Below the pieces are notes generated by a model that was not told the origin of the DNA, did no database searches, and was given only the letters and a program-made list of their open reading frames with translations. From assembly GCA_021805305.1 (NCBI GenBank), contig JAJZFO010000045.1, positions 1-5,746 on the forward strand: 5,746 nt of DNA, given 5' to 3'. The DNA is from Actinomycetes bacterium (lineage in GTDB: Bacteria > Actinomycetota > Acidimicrobiia > Acidimicrobiales > RAAP-2). Below, in pieces: positions 1 through 5,746 of this stretch; positions within the stretch are counted from its first letter, which is position 1; every line of letters begins with the position of its first letter. The position numbers and the translations under genes are program-made.

Positions 1-1392
1 GTCGCGATCTGCAGTGCCGCGGGCGAAATGACGTTCGGTCGACTCGAGGAACTCTCGGCGCAACTCGCTCACGCGCTGGTCGAGGACTACGGCGTGGCGC
101 GCGGTGCGCGCGTCGCGGTTCACGAGGCCGCCAGCGCGAACGTGCTGGCGCTCAACGTGGCGTGCGCACGGGTGGGGGCGTTGTTCGTCCCGCTCAACAC
201 GGCCTACACGGACCGTGAGGTCCTTGAGTTGCTCGACGACTGCGAGCCCGTACTGCTGGTGCGCGAGGCGGCGCTCGCGACGAGCGTGGCGCGCGCGACC
301 CTGGGTGAACTGGTGGACGCCGCCCGGGATCGCCCCGGAGTCTTCGGCGACGAGGTCACCGACGAATCGACGCCGGCCGCCATGCTCTTCACCTCGGGAA
401 CCACGGGGCGTCCCAAGGGGGCGGTGCTCACGCAGGGGAACCTCGTGTTCGGCTGCGTCACCCTCACGCGGGAGTGGGCCATCGACGCCGACGACGTCCT
501 GGTGCACGTGCTGCCCCTCTTCCACGTGCACGGACTCTTCGTCGCGGCGTACTGTGCGCTCGCCAGCGGGGCCAGTCTGCGGCTCCTGGGCGGCTTCGAC
601 GTCGATCGGGTGATCGAGGCGTTGCCCGCGTCCACCGTCTTGATGGGGGTGCCCACGCACTTCACGCGCCTCTTGGGCGACGAACGCTTCGACGCCGCGG
701 TCACCGCCTCGATGCGACTCTTCGTCTCGGGCTCGGCACCGATGCTCGTGAGCACGCACGAGGAGTTCTTCGCGCGCACCGGCCATCGCATCCTCGAGCG
801 CTACGGGATGACCGAGACGGGCATGATCACCTCCAATCCACTGCGCGGAGAACGGCGCGTCGGCACCGTCGGCACGGCCCTGCCCGGCGTGGCGGTGCGC
901 GTGGAGGGCCCCTCGCCGGGCGTCGTGCAGGTGCGCGGGCCCAACGTGTTCGCCGGCTACTGGAAGCGACCGGACCTCACCGAGACGGAGTTCACCCCCG
1001 ACGGGTACTTCATCACCGGTGACGTGGGAGTCCTCGACGCGGACGGGTACCTCGAGATTGTCGGACGCGAGAAGGACCTCATCATCACCGGGGGGCTCAA
1101 CGTGTACCCCAAGGAACTCGAACTGATCATCGACGCCTTCCCCGGGGTGTTGGAGTCGGCGGTCGTCGGGGTGCCCGACGCGGACTTCGGTGAGGTCGTG
1201 ACGGCCGTCGTCGTGGCGCACCCCGACGCGCACCTGGACGTCGACGACTTGCGCGAGCGCGCCCGGGCGGCGATGGCGCCGTTCAAGGTACCGAAGCGTT
1301 TCGTCGTGGTGCCGGCGCTGGCGCGCAACACCATGGGCAAGGTTCAAAAATCAGAGATTCGCCGGGACCTCGCAACTCGTCCGCCGCGCTAA
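1..1392 (+). CDS. matB: Malonyl-CoA synthetase (MatB-like acyl-CoA ligase), N-terminus missing
   Basis: Cytosolic ATP-dependent ligase expected to convert malonate and CoA to malonyl-CoA through a malonyl-AMP intermediate. The frame is open to base 1. The first in-frame ATG (28) lies inside the conserved N-terminal 'LTYGEL'-type strand (here MTFGRL), so the gene starts upstream of the window; 463 residues are visible of a family usually near 500. Motifs in order: ATP-binding loop TSGTTGRPKG (391-420); the PLFHVHGLF block; VLMGVPTHFTRLL; MRLFVSGSAP; adenylate motif YGMTE (802-816) followed by TSNP and GERRVGTVG; ITGD (1012-1023); the hinge GREKDLIITGG; and the C-terminal NTMGKVQK with the catalytic lysine codon at 1339-1341. 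The run from PLFHVHGLF through TSNPxxGxRxxGxVG, plus NTMGKVQK, resembles characterised MatB enzymes more than long-chain or acetyl-CoA ligases. Close dicarboxylate substrates such as methylmalonate remain possible. It converges on the transporter operon, so no shared transcript is implied. Confidence 0.9.
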   Translation, partial: VAICSAAGEMTFGRLEELSAQLAHALVEDYGVARGARVAVHEAASANVLALNVACARVGALFVPLNTAYTDREVLELLDDCEPVLLVREAALATSVARATLGELVDAARDRPGVFGDEVTDESTPAAMLFTSGTTGRPKGAVLTQGNLVFGCVTLTREWAIDADDVLVHVLPLFHVHGLFVAAYCALASGASLRLLGGFDVDRVIEALPASTVLMGVPTHFTRLLGDERFDAAVTASMRLFVSGSAPMLVSTHEEFFARTGHRILERYGMTETGMITSNPLRGERRVGTVGTALPGVAVRVEGPSPGVVQVRGPNVFAGYWKRPDLTETEFTPDGYFITGDVGVLDADGYLEIVGREKDLIITGGLNVYPKELELIIDAFPGVLESAVVGVPDADFGEVVTAVVVAHPDAHLDVDDLRERARAAMAPFKVPKRFVVVPALARNTMGKVQKSEIRRDLATRPPR

Positions 1393-1405
1393 TCGAGGGC
1401 GGCGG
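1381..1405. terminator. GC-rich hairpin across the convergent stop codons, possible bidirectional terminator
   Basis: Bases 1381-1387 (CCGCCGC) pair perfectly with 1399-1405 (GCGGCGG), giving a seven-base-pair all-GC stem with an 11-base loop. The loop contains both overlapping stop codons of the convergent genes. It is the only obvious hairpin at the meeting point of the two transcripts. Neither strand has a T-run directly after the stem; the nearest on the minus strand (opposite AAAAA at 1346-1350) is about 30 bases on. It is therefore not a canonical intrinsic terminator. U-tract-less hairpins are proposed terminators in actinobacteria, but a GC-rich gene end can form such a stem by chance. 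Confidence 0.3.
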
Positions 1406-2504
1406 CGGGGATCCGACGCGACGCCACCAGGACGTCGGACGCCACCATCTCCAGTGTCACGCGCGTCCCGATCTCGAAGCGGTTCGCGTCGCTCGAGCCC
1501 ACGTCGGTCTTGAGGACGACGTCGGCGAATCCGACCTCGAGACGAGTGCTCGCCCCGAGGAAGACGCGGTGTTGGACGACGCCGTTCCCGGCGTCGTCGG
1601 GCCGCACGCGGACGTCCTCGGGGCGCAGGAGGGCGTCCAACGCCCCGACGTGGCCGGCGAGGGGCGCGCCACGAACCGCGACGTCGCGATCGAAGATCAC
1701 CACGTGCTCACCGCGGCGGTCCACCGGCACGCGACTGGAGACTCCGACGAACTCGGCCACGAACGCGCTGGAGGGGTGGGCGTAGAGCTCGGCGGGGGTG
1801 GCGATCTGCTCGACGCGTCCGCGGTTCATCACGCAGACCCGATCGGCCAGGGAGAGGGCTTCCTCTTGATCGAGCGTGACGAACAGCGTGCTGATGTTCA
1901 GGCGTTGTTGGAGGGCCCGGATCTGATCGCGCAGTTCGCCGCGCACCTGAGCGTCGAGGGCCGAGAGGGGTTCGTCCAGGAGGAGGACCCGCGGTTCAAT
2001 GGCGAGGGCGCGCGCCAGCGCCACGCGCTGTTGCTGGCCACCCGAGAGCTGGTGGGGGAATTTCGCGGTGTGCTCCGCCAGACCCACGAGGTCGAGGAGC
2101 TCGAGGGCGCGTCGACGGCGCACGCCCGCGCGTTGACGTCGCAGGCGCAGGCCGAAGGCCACGTTGTCGCGCGCCGTGAGGTTGGGGAAGAGCGAGTAGC
2201 TCTGAAAGACCATGCCCATGTCGCGTTTCTGCGCGGGCACGCCCGACACGTCGACGCCGTCGACGCGGACCTGACCGGTGTCGGGCCGTTCGAAGCCCGC
2301 CACCATTCGCAGGGCGGTCGTCTTGCCGCACCCGGACGGACCGAGCAGCGCGACGAACTCGCCCGGCCGTACGTCGAGGGAGAAGCGGTCGAGGGCCCGC
2401 GTCGGGCCGTAACTGCGCGTGAGTTCCACGAGGGCGAGCGGCGCGCCGGCGACGGGGGCGTCGGTGGTCGCCGCGGCGAGGGTGAGGAGGTCGTCGGTGG
2501 TCAA
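1389..2504 (-). CDS. ABC importer ATPase (iron/polyamine/aminoethylphosphonate type) with H-loop His replaced by Leu
   Basis: Cytoplasmic nucleotide-binding subunit that would power the importer encoded just upstream. With the chosen start it has 371 residues: Walker [10 protein letters not shown] (about 55-63), Q-loop VFQSYSLFP (Gln about 101), signature LSGGQQQR (153-160), Walker B VLLLDEP (173-179, catalytic Glu 178), D-loop SALD, then a C-terminal TOBE-like region from about 258 with an LLRPEDV motif. Length and layout fit the PotA/FbpC/PhnT-type family. The H-loop reads [10 protein letters not shown] where the family has FVTHDQEEAL: residue 211 is Leu (codon CTC, bases 1874-1872). Start choice: TTG at 2504 overlaps the upstream permease stop as TTGA and has AAAGGA (2518-2513) eight bases before it. 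The frame runs on upstream to an ATG at 2660, but that stretch lies inside the permease gene and is unlike the family. The next GTG (2429) would cut into the first beta-strand. Confidence 0.93.
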   Translation of the reverse strand: MTTDDLLTLAAATTDAPVAGAPLALVELTRSYGPTRALDRFSLDVRPGEFVALLGPSGCGKTTALRMVAGFERPDTGQVRVDGVDVSGVPAQKRDMGMVFQSYSLFPNLTARDNVAFGLRLRRQRAGVRRRRALELLDLVGLAEHTAKFPHQLSGGQQQRVALARALAIEPRVLLLDEPLSALDAQVRGELRDQIRALQQRLNISTLFVTLDQEEALSLADRVCVMNRGRVEQIATPAELYAHPSSAFVAEFVGVSSRVPVDRRGEHVVIFDRDVAVRGAPLAGHVGALDALLRPEDVRVRPDDAGNGVVQHRVFLGASTRLEVGFADVVLKTDVGSSDANRFEIGTRVTLEMVASDVLVASRRIPAAALD

Positions 2505-3370
2505 CGTGAGGGTCCTTTGGCGCGTCGGTGGGTACGGTCGAGAGAGACGATGAGGGTGAGGACTAACCACATGACGAGGAGGAACATCATCGACACCGCG
2601 GTCACGACGTGGGGGTCGGTGGAGGAGGAGTTGTAGATCCACACGGGAACCGTCGTCCACAGGTCGAGTTGAGCCATGGTGAACTCACCGAAGACCAGCG
2701 CCAACGTGAGGACCGACGCCGAGAGCAGGGCCGATCGGAGATTGGGGAGCACCGCGCGCCACAGGGTGGCGATCCAGCCCGCGCCGAGGGAGCGTGACGC
2801 CTCCACCAGCGTGCGCAGGTCCAGGGCGCCTAGCCCCGAATCGAGTGAACGGTAGACGAAGGGCATGGCCAGTATCACGTACACCGCGGCCAGTAGGTAG
2901 GGCGACGACGAGATCCATTGGTAGGGGCGCGCCGCGTGGAGCACGCCCAGGATCAAGACGATGGGGGGGATCACGATCGGCAGCAGCGTGACGACTTCCA
3001 TCACGCGACGAAATCGTGGGAGTCGAAGGTGCACGTAGATCACGGTGGGGACCATGAGCACCAACTCGATCGCCAGCGTGACGACCGAGAGTCGAAACGA
3101 CAGACCCACCGCCGCGGCGAAACCCGGTTGGGCGGTGATCTGGGTCAGCGGGGCGAGCGAGAAGTGGCCCTGGATGTTCTGGAGCGCGAAATCCAGCGCG
3201 GCGTAGATGGGAACGATGAAGTAGAGCGCGGCGACGAGGAGAACGAGGCCGCGGCCCCAGCGCGGCGATCGACGCGGTCCTCGGGCGGTGCCCGTCACGG
3301 GGGCGGTGATCGCGAAGGGTTCGACGCCGAGGTCGTCGCCGAGGTCGAGCGGGGTCACGGGCGCAACCAT
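2501..3370 (-). CDS. ABC importer permease, second subunit
   Basis: Inner-membrane channel subunit of the binding-protein-dependent importer, expected to pair with the permease encoded just upstream. The 289-residue product has a cytoplasmic N-terminal tail of about 40 residues. Six hydrophobic segments follow at roughly 41-60, 87-113, 126-146, 158-173, 209-234 and 257-277, with a basic C-terminus. The cytoplasmic EAA loop that docks on the ATPase is clear: EASRSLG from Glu190, Gly196, and LP at 208-209. This is a typical size for the CysW/PotC/PhnV-like family. The ATG at 3370 overlaps the upstream permease by 16 bases. A GTG at 3358, overlapping that stop as GTGA, is an equally plausible start four residues in; neither has a clear Shine-Dalgarno sequence, so translation probably depends on coupling. 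The open frame extends further upstream to 3646, but that region is an Arg/Pro/His-rich shadow of the other permease. The substrate cannot be read from this subunit. Confidence 0.92.
   Translation of the reverse strand: MVAPVTPLDLGDDLGVEPFAITAPVTGTARGPRRSPRWGRGLVLLVAALYFIVPIYAALDFALQNIQGHFSLAPLTQITAQPGFAAAVGLSFRLSVVTLAIELVLMVPTVIYVHLRLPRFRRVMEVVTLLPIVIPPIVLILGVLHAARPYQWISSSPYLLAAVYVILAMPFVYRSLDSGLGALDLRTLVEASRSLGAGWIATLWRAVLPNLRSALLSASVLTLALVFGEFTMAQLDLWTTVPVWIYNSSSTDPHVVTAVSMMFLLVMWLVLTLIVSLDRTHRRAKGPSR
2505..2518 (-). promoter_or_regulatory. Ribosome binding site that decides the ATPase TTG start
   Basis: On the minus strand AAAGGA (2518-2513) precedes the TTG at 2504-2502 by eight bases. 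It lies inside the last codons of the upstream permease gene. The TTG overlaps that gene's TGA stop, the usual arrangement for translational coupling. No ATG or GTG in the same frame offers a comparable site between here and the Walker A motif. Confidence 0.65.
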
Positions 3371-4281
3371 CGCGACGTACGCCGTTGGAGCAGGGCGTAC
3401 CCGACGACCGAGATGAGCAGGATCACGATCATGCCCAGGCCGAGGGCGTACCCGACGTTCTCCTGCCCCGAGATGACGTTGCCCTGGAGGATGGAGCCGA
3501 TTTGGAGGGGAGTGAGGGCGATGGTGCCACCGGTGAGGGCTTCGGTGGTCGCGTAGGCGGAGAAGCCACTCCCGAAGAGCAAGAACATGGAGCCGAGCAC
3601 CGGCGGGGCCAGCACGGGCAGGCCGACGTGACGCCAGTACCGCCACTTCGACGCGCCGAGGTTGGCGGCGGCCTCACGCCACTGCGGACGCAGCCCGTTG
3701 AGGGCGGGGGTGATCACGAGGACCATCAGGGGGACTTGGAAGTACAGGTAGACCAGGGCGACGCCGCTGAACTTATAGAGGGTCCAGCCGTGGTCGTAAG
3801 GGTTCAGACCGACGCGGCCGAGCCACGCGGTCGCGACGCCGGCGGGCCCGAGGGACGCGACGAACATGAAGGCCAGGTTGACGCCCCCGAAGTTGGCCAG
3901 GACGCCCGACGCCGCGGCGACGAGTCGCCGGAACAGTTCGTGATCGGACTGCGCAATGGCGTAGGCGATCACGGTGCCGACGACACCGGGGATGAGGGCG
4001 GTCACGACGGCGAGTTTGATGCTCGTCTCGAAGCCCAGGAGGTACTGGCCACCGTGGGTGATCACCTTGATGTTGTTCAAGGTCGGTTGGCCCGTGCGGG
4101 TCTGAAAGGCCAGGGTCGCGATGATGTAGGTGGGAATGCCCAGACCGACCCCGACGTAGACCAGGAAGGGCAGGACGGGCAGGAACGTGCGAACGCGACG
4201 ACGCATCTCCGACGTCGCCGTGGCGCGTCCCTCGACACCGCGAAGGGAGGCCGCGGTGTCGAGGGACGAGGTGAACGCCAT
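3355..4281 (-). CDS. ABC importer permease, first subunit
   Basis: Inner-membrane subunit of the importer, distinct in sequence from its partner and so expected to form a heterodimeric channel. The 308-residue product has a short N-terminal cytoplasmic region. Hydrophobic segments lie at about 33-58, 87-110, 119-142, 172-195, 222-245 and 276-298. The EAA loop begins at Glu203 (EAAANLG, with LP at 221-222), the expected binding-protein-dependent transport signature that contacts the ATPase. The ATG at 4281 lies 18 bases after the solute-binding protein stop, preceded by a weak GGTAGG nine bases away. A Met at residue 26 just before the first helix is a less likely start. Order and spacing place it in one operon with the binding protein, second permease and ATPase. 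It resembles permeases of iron, polyamine and aminoethylphosphonate importers; the family alone does not fix the substrate. Confidence 0.92.
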   Translation of the reverse strand: MAFTSSLDTAASLRGVEGRATATSEMRRRVRTFLPVLPFLVYVGVGLGIPTYIIATLAFQTRTGQPTLNNIKVITHGGQYLLGFETSIKLAVVTALIPGVVGTVIAYAIAQSDHELFRRLVAAASGVLANFGGVNLAFMFVASLGPAGVATAWLGRVGLNPYDHGWTLYKFSGVALVYLYFQVPLMVLVITPALNGLRPQWREAAANLGASKWRYWRHVGLPVLAPPVLGSMFLLFGSGFSAYATTEALTGGTIALTPLQIGSILQGNVISGQENVGYALGLGMIVILLISVVGYALLQRRTSRWLRP

Positions 4282-4299
4282 GGTGCTGCGCCTACCGGA

Positions 4300-5430
4300 T
4301 CAACCGGCGGCACCGACCTCAGCGGCCCAGTGGGCGGCCACGACGGCCTTGGCCGCGGCGAGCTGGGAGAGGGTCGGGTACTTCGTGGCGCCCTGGGGCG
4401 CCGCCGGCAGCAACTTCAGGTACGACTGGTCGACCGTGCCCGCCTTGGTCATCGCCGCCAACTCAATGGGCCGCGCGTAACCCTGCAGGAACAGGTTCTG
4501 ACCCACGGTCGAGTACAAGTACTCCTCCCACAGTCGAGCGGCCGCGGGGTGCGGTGCGTCGGCGGTGATGGCCTGGGTGTAGTACGCGGCGTAGTTCGCG
4601 TCGGTGGGGATGCTGACCTTCCACGTCTTGAGGGTCGCCTGAATGCCGTTCTGTAGGTAGTCCCACCAAATCAGGATCGGCGTGGTGCCCGACGCCGCGG
4701 TCGCGGCGCTGCCGCCGGGGACGAAGTTACCGATCTTGTTCAGGTTCGCGAAGTACTTGATACCGGGCTCGATGTTGTTGAACGAACCACCATTGGCCAG
4801 CGAGGCGGCGAACACCGCGCCGAAGGCGGCTCCCGCTTGGGTGGGGTCACCGTTGATGCCCACTTGGTTCTTGTACATCGGGTTGGTCAACTGGGCGAAC
4901 GACGTCGGGCACTTGGTGACCTTGGCGGTGTCGCACCCGATCGAGACGTACCCGCCGTAGTCGTCGAACCAACGACCGGTGGGACTCTTCGTCGCCGCCG
5001 GGATCGAGTTCCACGTCTGGACCTTGTAGGGGGCCAGCAGCTGGGCGTTCTCGACGGCGTAACTGGTACCCACGTCCAAGACGTCGGGTGCCGCCGCGCG
5101 GCCCTTATCGTTCATGACGGCCGTGATCTCGTCCTGACTGGAACCGTTGGGGTTCTCGTCGTTGATCTTGATGCCGTACGTGGCCGTGAAGTCTTTCATG
5201 ATGGCGCCGTAGTTGGCCCACCCCTGCAGCGGCAGGGTGATGACGTTGATCGAACCCTCGGCCTTCGCCGCGGCCACCAACGCCGCCATCCCCTTCGCTC
5301 CCGACACGGACTGCACCGTGGACCAATTGGTCGTCGAGGACGCGTGGGCGGAACCACTGGTGATCGAGACACCGATCGCCAGCGAACTCAGCACACCGGC
5401 GGCTGCGGCCACCTTCAGTTTGTTCAACAC
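4300..5430 (-). CDS. Secreted ABC importer solute-binding protein, candidate aminoethylphosphonate-type
   Basis: Extracytoplasmic receptor that would capture the substrate and deliver it to the two permeases. From the GTG at 5430 the product has 376 residues: basic start (MLNKLK), a hydrophobic stretch, then AHA at 28-30, a good signal peptidase I site. There is no lipobox Cys. The mature part is a type 2 periplasmic-binding-fold protein of the extracellular solute-binding group that includes iron, thiamine, polyamine and aminoethylphosphonate receptors. Recognisable blocks are WANYGAIMKDF near 71-81, PDVLDVG near 115-121, DDYGGY near 156-161, NGDPTQAGAAF near 193-203, and APHPAAARLWEEYLYS near 292-307 followed by GQNLFLQGYARP. 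The only two cysteines, 166 and 174, are eight residues apart and could form a disulfide after export. Start choice: AGGAGG (5443-5438) lies seven bases before the GTG; upstream in-frame sequence has no export-signal character. The phosphonate assignment is inferred from resemblance and the neighbouring HAD gene. Confidence 0.9.
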   Translation of the reverse strand: MLNKLKVAAAAGVLSSLAIGVSITSGSAHASSTTNWSTVQSVSGAKGMAALVAAAKAEGSINVITLPLQGWANYGAIMKDFTATYGIKINDENPNGSSQDEITAVMNDKGRAAAPDVLDVGTSYAVENAQLLAPYKVQTWNSIPAATKSPTGRWFDDYGGYVSIGCDTAKVTKCPTSFAQLTNPMYKNQVGINGDPTQAGAAFGAVFAASLANGGSFNNIEPGIKYFANLNKIGNFVPGGSAATAASGTTPILIWWDYLQNGIQATLKTWKVSIPTDANYAAYYTQAITADAPHPAAARLWEEYLYSTVGQNLFLQGYARPIELAAMTKAGTVDQSYLKLLPAAPQGATKYPTLSQLAAAKAVVAAHWAAEVGAAG

Positions 5431-5443
5431 TCGTACTCCTCCT
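5431..5443 (-). promoter_or_regulatory. Strong ribosome binding site for the solute-binding protein
   Basis: On the minus strand a full AGGAGG (5443-5438) sits seven bases before the GTG at 5430-5428. It is the only consensus Shine-Dalgarno in the operon, consistent with a binding protein made in excess over the membrane subunits. It decides the GTG over the upstream in-frame ATG at 5676 and the adjacent TTG. Confidence 0.85.
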
Positions 5444-5452
5444 GAATTTGAG

Positions 5453-5462
5453 CACCGCGGTG
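5453..5462. promoter_or_regulatory. Ten-base perfect palindrome, possible operator
   Basis: CACCGCGGTG is its own reverse complement and sits nine bases upstream of the Shine-Dalgarno of the solute-binding gene. Symmetry and position suit a repressor operator or a small hairpin in the leader. A ten-base palindrome arises by chance in a gap of this size roughly one time in eight, more often in GC-rich DNA. It does not extend beyond ten bases, so support is weak. Confidence 0.25.
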
Positions 5463-5563
5463 GTGACTCCCAGCGAACTGTAGAGAGGCTGGGTAATCCC
5501 GGGGCGACGGATGTCCCGGCAACGCGTGACGGTTCCTCCAACGACGTGGAAATCTTTGGCGCC

Positions 5564-5746
5564 TCAGAGTGAACGGTCGGTGACGATCGCACCAAAGAGT
5601 TGCGACACCGAGTCGATGACGAGGTCGGCGCCGTGTTCGCGGAGCCGAGCGTCGTCGTCGGTGCCCGTGCGTACACCGATCCGCCGACCGGCCCCCGCGC
5701 GTACCCCGGCCGTCATGTCGGCGGCGGTGTCACCCAGGACCGCCAC
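5564..5746 (-). CDS. HAD-superfamily phosphohydrolase, C-terminal fragment (possibly phosphonatase-like)
   Basis: Only the last 61 residues lie in the window; the frame is open through the right edge and the gene starts beyond it. The GTG at the edge is the internal Val of the strand leading into HAD motif IV (VLGDTAADM), whose acidic residues hold the catalytic magnesium in this superfamily. After it come an AGAGRRIGVRTG block and DLVIDSVSQL, the typical end of phosphoglycolate-phosphatase and phosphonatase-like HAD enzymes. The GVxTG...DSV..L pattern resembles the phosphonatase-like group found beside phosphonate transporters in actinobacteria. The cap domain and nucleophile motif that would decide the substrate are outside the window. 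It is on the same strand as the importer genes and 133 bases upstream of them. Cleavage of phosphonoacetaldehyde or a related C-P compound is an inference; an ordinary phosphatase is the main alternative. Confidence 0.82.
   Translation of the reverse strand: MAVLGDTAADMTAGVRAGAGRRIGVRTGTDDDARLREHGADLVIDSVSQLFGAIVTDRSL

Larger units (their letters stand above)
5431..5563 (-). promoter_or_regulatory. Intergenic leader between HAD hydrolase and transporter genes, candidate control region
   Basis: This 133-base gap is the only sizeable non-coding stretch in the window. Read on the minus strand it holds a possible stem CCGGG/CCCGG (5519-5515 with 5503-5499, 11-base loop). Next is a stem CCCAGC/GCTGGG (5493-5488 with 5474-5469, 13-base loop), then the palindrome CACCGCGGTG, then the AGGAGG ribosome site. 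A weak promoter-like pair, TTGCCG (5522-5517) and GATTAC (5498-5493) with an 18-base spacer, is present; TACAGT (5482-5477) fits an actinobacterial TAnnnT -10 box but lacks a partner -35. No known riboswitch consensus was recognised and neither stem is followed by a T-run. The gap could carry a separate transporter promoter, an operator or an attenuating structure. Confidence 0.4.

Noticed and set aside
28..30. ATG at 28 as the true start of matB
   Set aside because: It lies in the middle of a conserved N-terminal strand, the frame is open to base 1, and about 30-45 expected residues would be missing.
204..791. A 195-codon minus-strand open frame within matB
   Set aside because: Ser/Thr/Arg-rich shadow translation opposite a gene with complete acyl-CoA ligase motifs.
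1569..2636. A 355-codon open frame on the + strand opposite the ATPase
   Set aside because: The translation is biased (Glu, Gly, Arg, Val, His) with no recognisable motif. The opposite strand carries every ABC ATPase motif in order.
2505..2660. Upstream extension of the ATPase to the ATG at 2660
   Set aside because: The extra 52 residues are Arg/Pro/His-rich, fall inside the permease coding sequence and have no family counterpart. The TTG at 2504 has a ribosome site.
3371..3646. Upstream extension of the second permease to 3646
   Set aside because: The added 92 residues are an out-of-frame shadow of the first permease, with no membrane or domain character.
3385..4656. A 423-codon open frame on the + strand opposite the first permease and the end of the binding protein
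   Set aside because: Its product is low-complexity Gly/Asp/Glu/Arg/His-rich with no domain, and it lies opposite well-supported genes. GC-rich third positions commonly leave such antisense frames open.
4300..5430. Ferric-iron receptor (FbpA type) as the specific assignment
   Set aside because: A Tyr-Tyr pair exists at 283-284, but it lies just before the APHP block rather than where FbpA has its iron-binding tyrosines. The overall blocks and HAD neighbour fit a phosphonate-type receptor better.
5431..5563. A known riboswitch (cobalamin, SAM-I/IV, TPP, glycine, guanidine, c-di-AMP considered)
   Set aside because: Fragments such as ACCGCGGTG look vaguely like SAM-IV or cobalamin cores, but the required conserved blocks and pairing order are absent.
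5431..5676. Upstream extension of the solute-binding protein to the ATG at 5676
   Set aside because: It would bury the signal peptide behind 82 residues and overlap the HAD gene. The GTG at 5430 has a full AGGAGG and starts a normal signal peptide.

Overview
The window looks like ordinary, densely coded chromosome from a high-GC bacterium. GTG and TTG starts, strongly GC-biased third codon positions and the style of the encoded proteins suggest an actinobacterium. Acidimicrobiia or a relative is a guess that the sequence alone cannot settle. There are six protein genes, two of them cut by the window edges. I see no RNA gene, insertion sequence, CRISPR array or other mobile element, and no stretch of 300 bases without a gene.

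Left part (1-1392, + strand): most of a malonyl-CoA synthetase (matB), an acyl-AMP-forming ligase that makes malonyl-CoA from malonate, ATP and CoA. Its N-terminus lies off the left edge. It converges on the next gene so tightly that the stop codons share four bases (TAA at 1390-1392 on +, TAG at 1391-1389 on -).

Right part (5746-1389, - strand): an apparent operon read right to left. In order it holds the C-terminal end of a HAD-superfamily phosphohydrolase (5746-5564), a 133-bp gap with possible regulatory structure, a secreted solute-binding protein (5430-4300), an ABC permease (4281-3355), a second ABC permease (3370-2501) and an ABC ATPase (2504-1389). The two permeases and the ATPase overlap head to tail. 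Together these encode a complete binding-protein-dependent importer of the iron/polyamine/2-aminoethylphosphonate superfamily: one binding protein, two different six-helix permeases each with an EAA loop, and one ATPase with a C-terminal TOBE-like region. The HAD neighbour has a C-terminus resembling phosphonatase-like hydrolases. The best working guess is uptake and breakdown of an organophosphonate such as 2-aminoethylphosphonate, but the substrate is inferred from family and context.

The oddest feature is in the ATPase. The switch (H-loop) histidine, nearly invariant in importer ATPases, is replaced by leucine through what would be a single-base change. The binding protein also lacks a lipoprotein cysteine, which is unusual for a presumably single-membrane bacterium. 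I found no convincing evidence of a wholly new biological system here.
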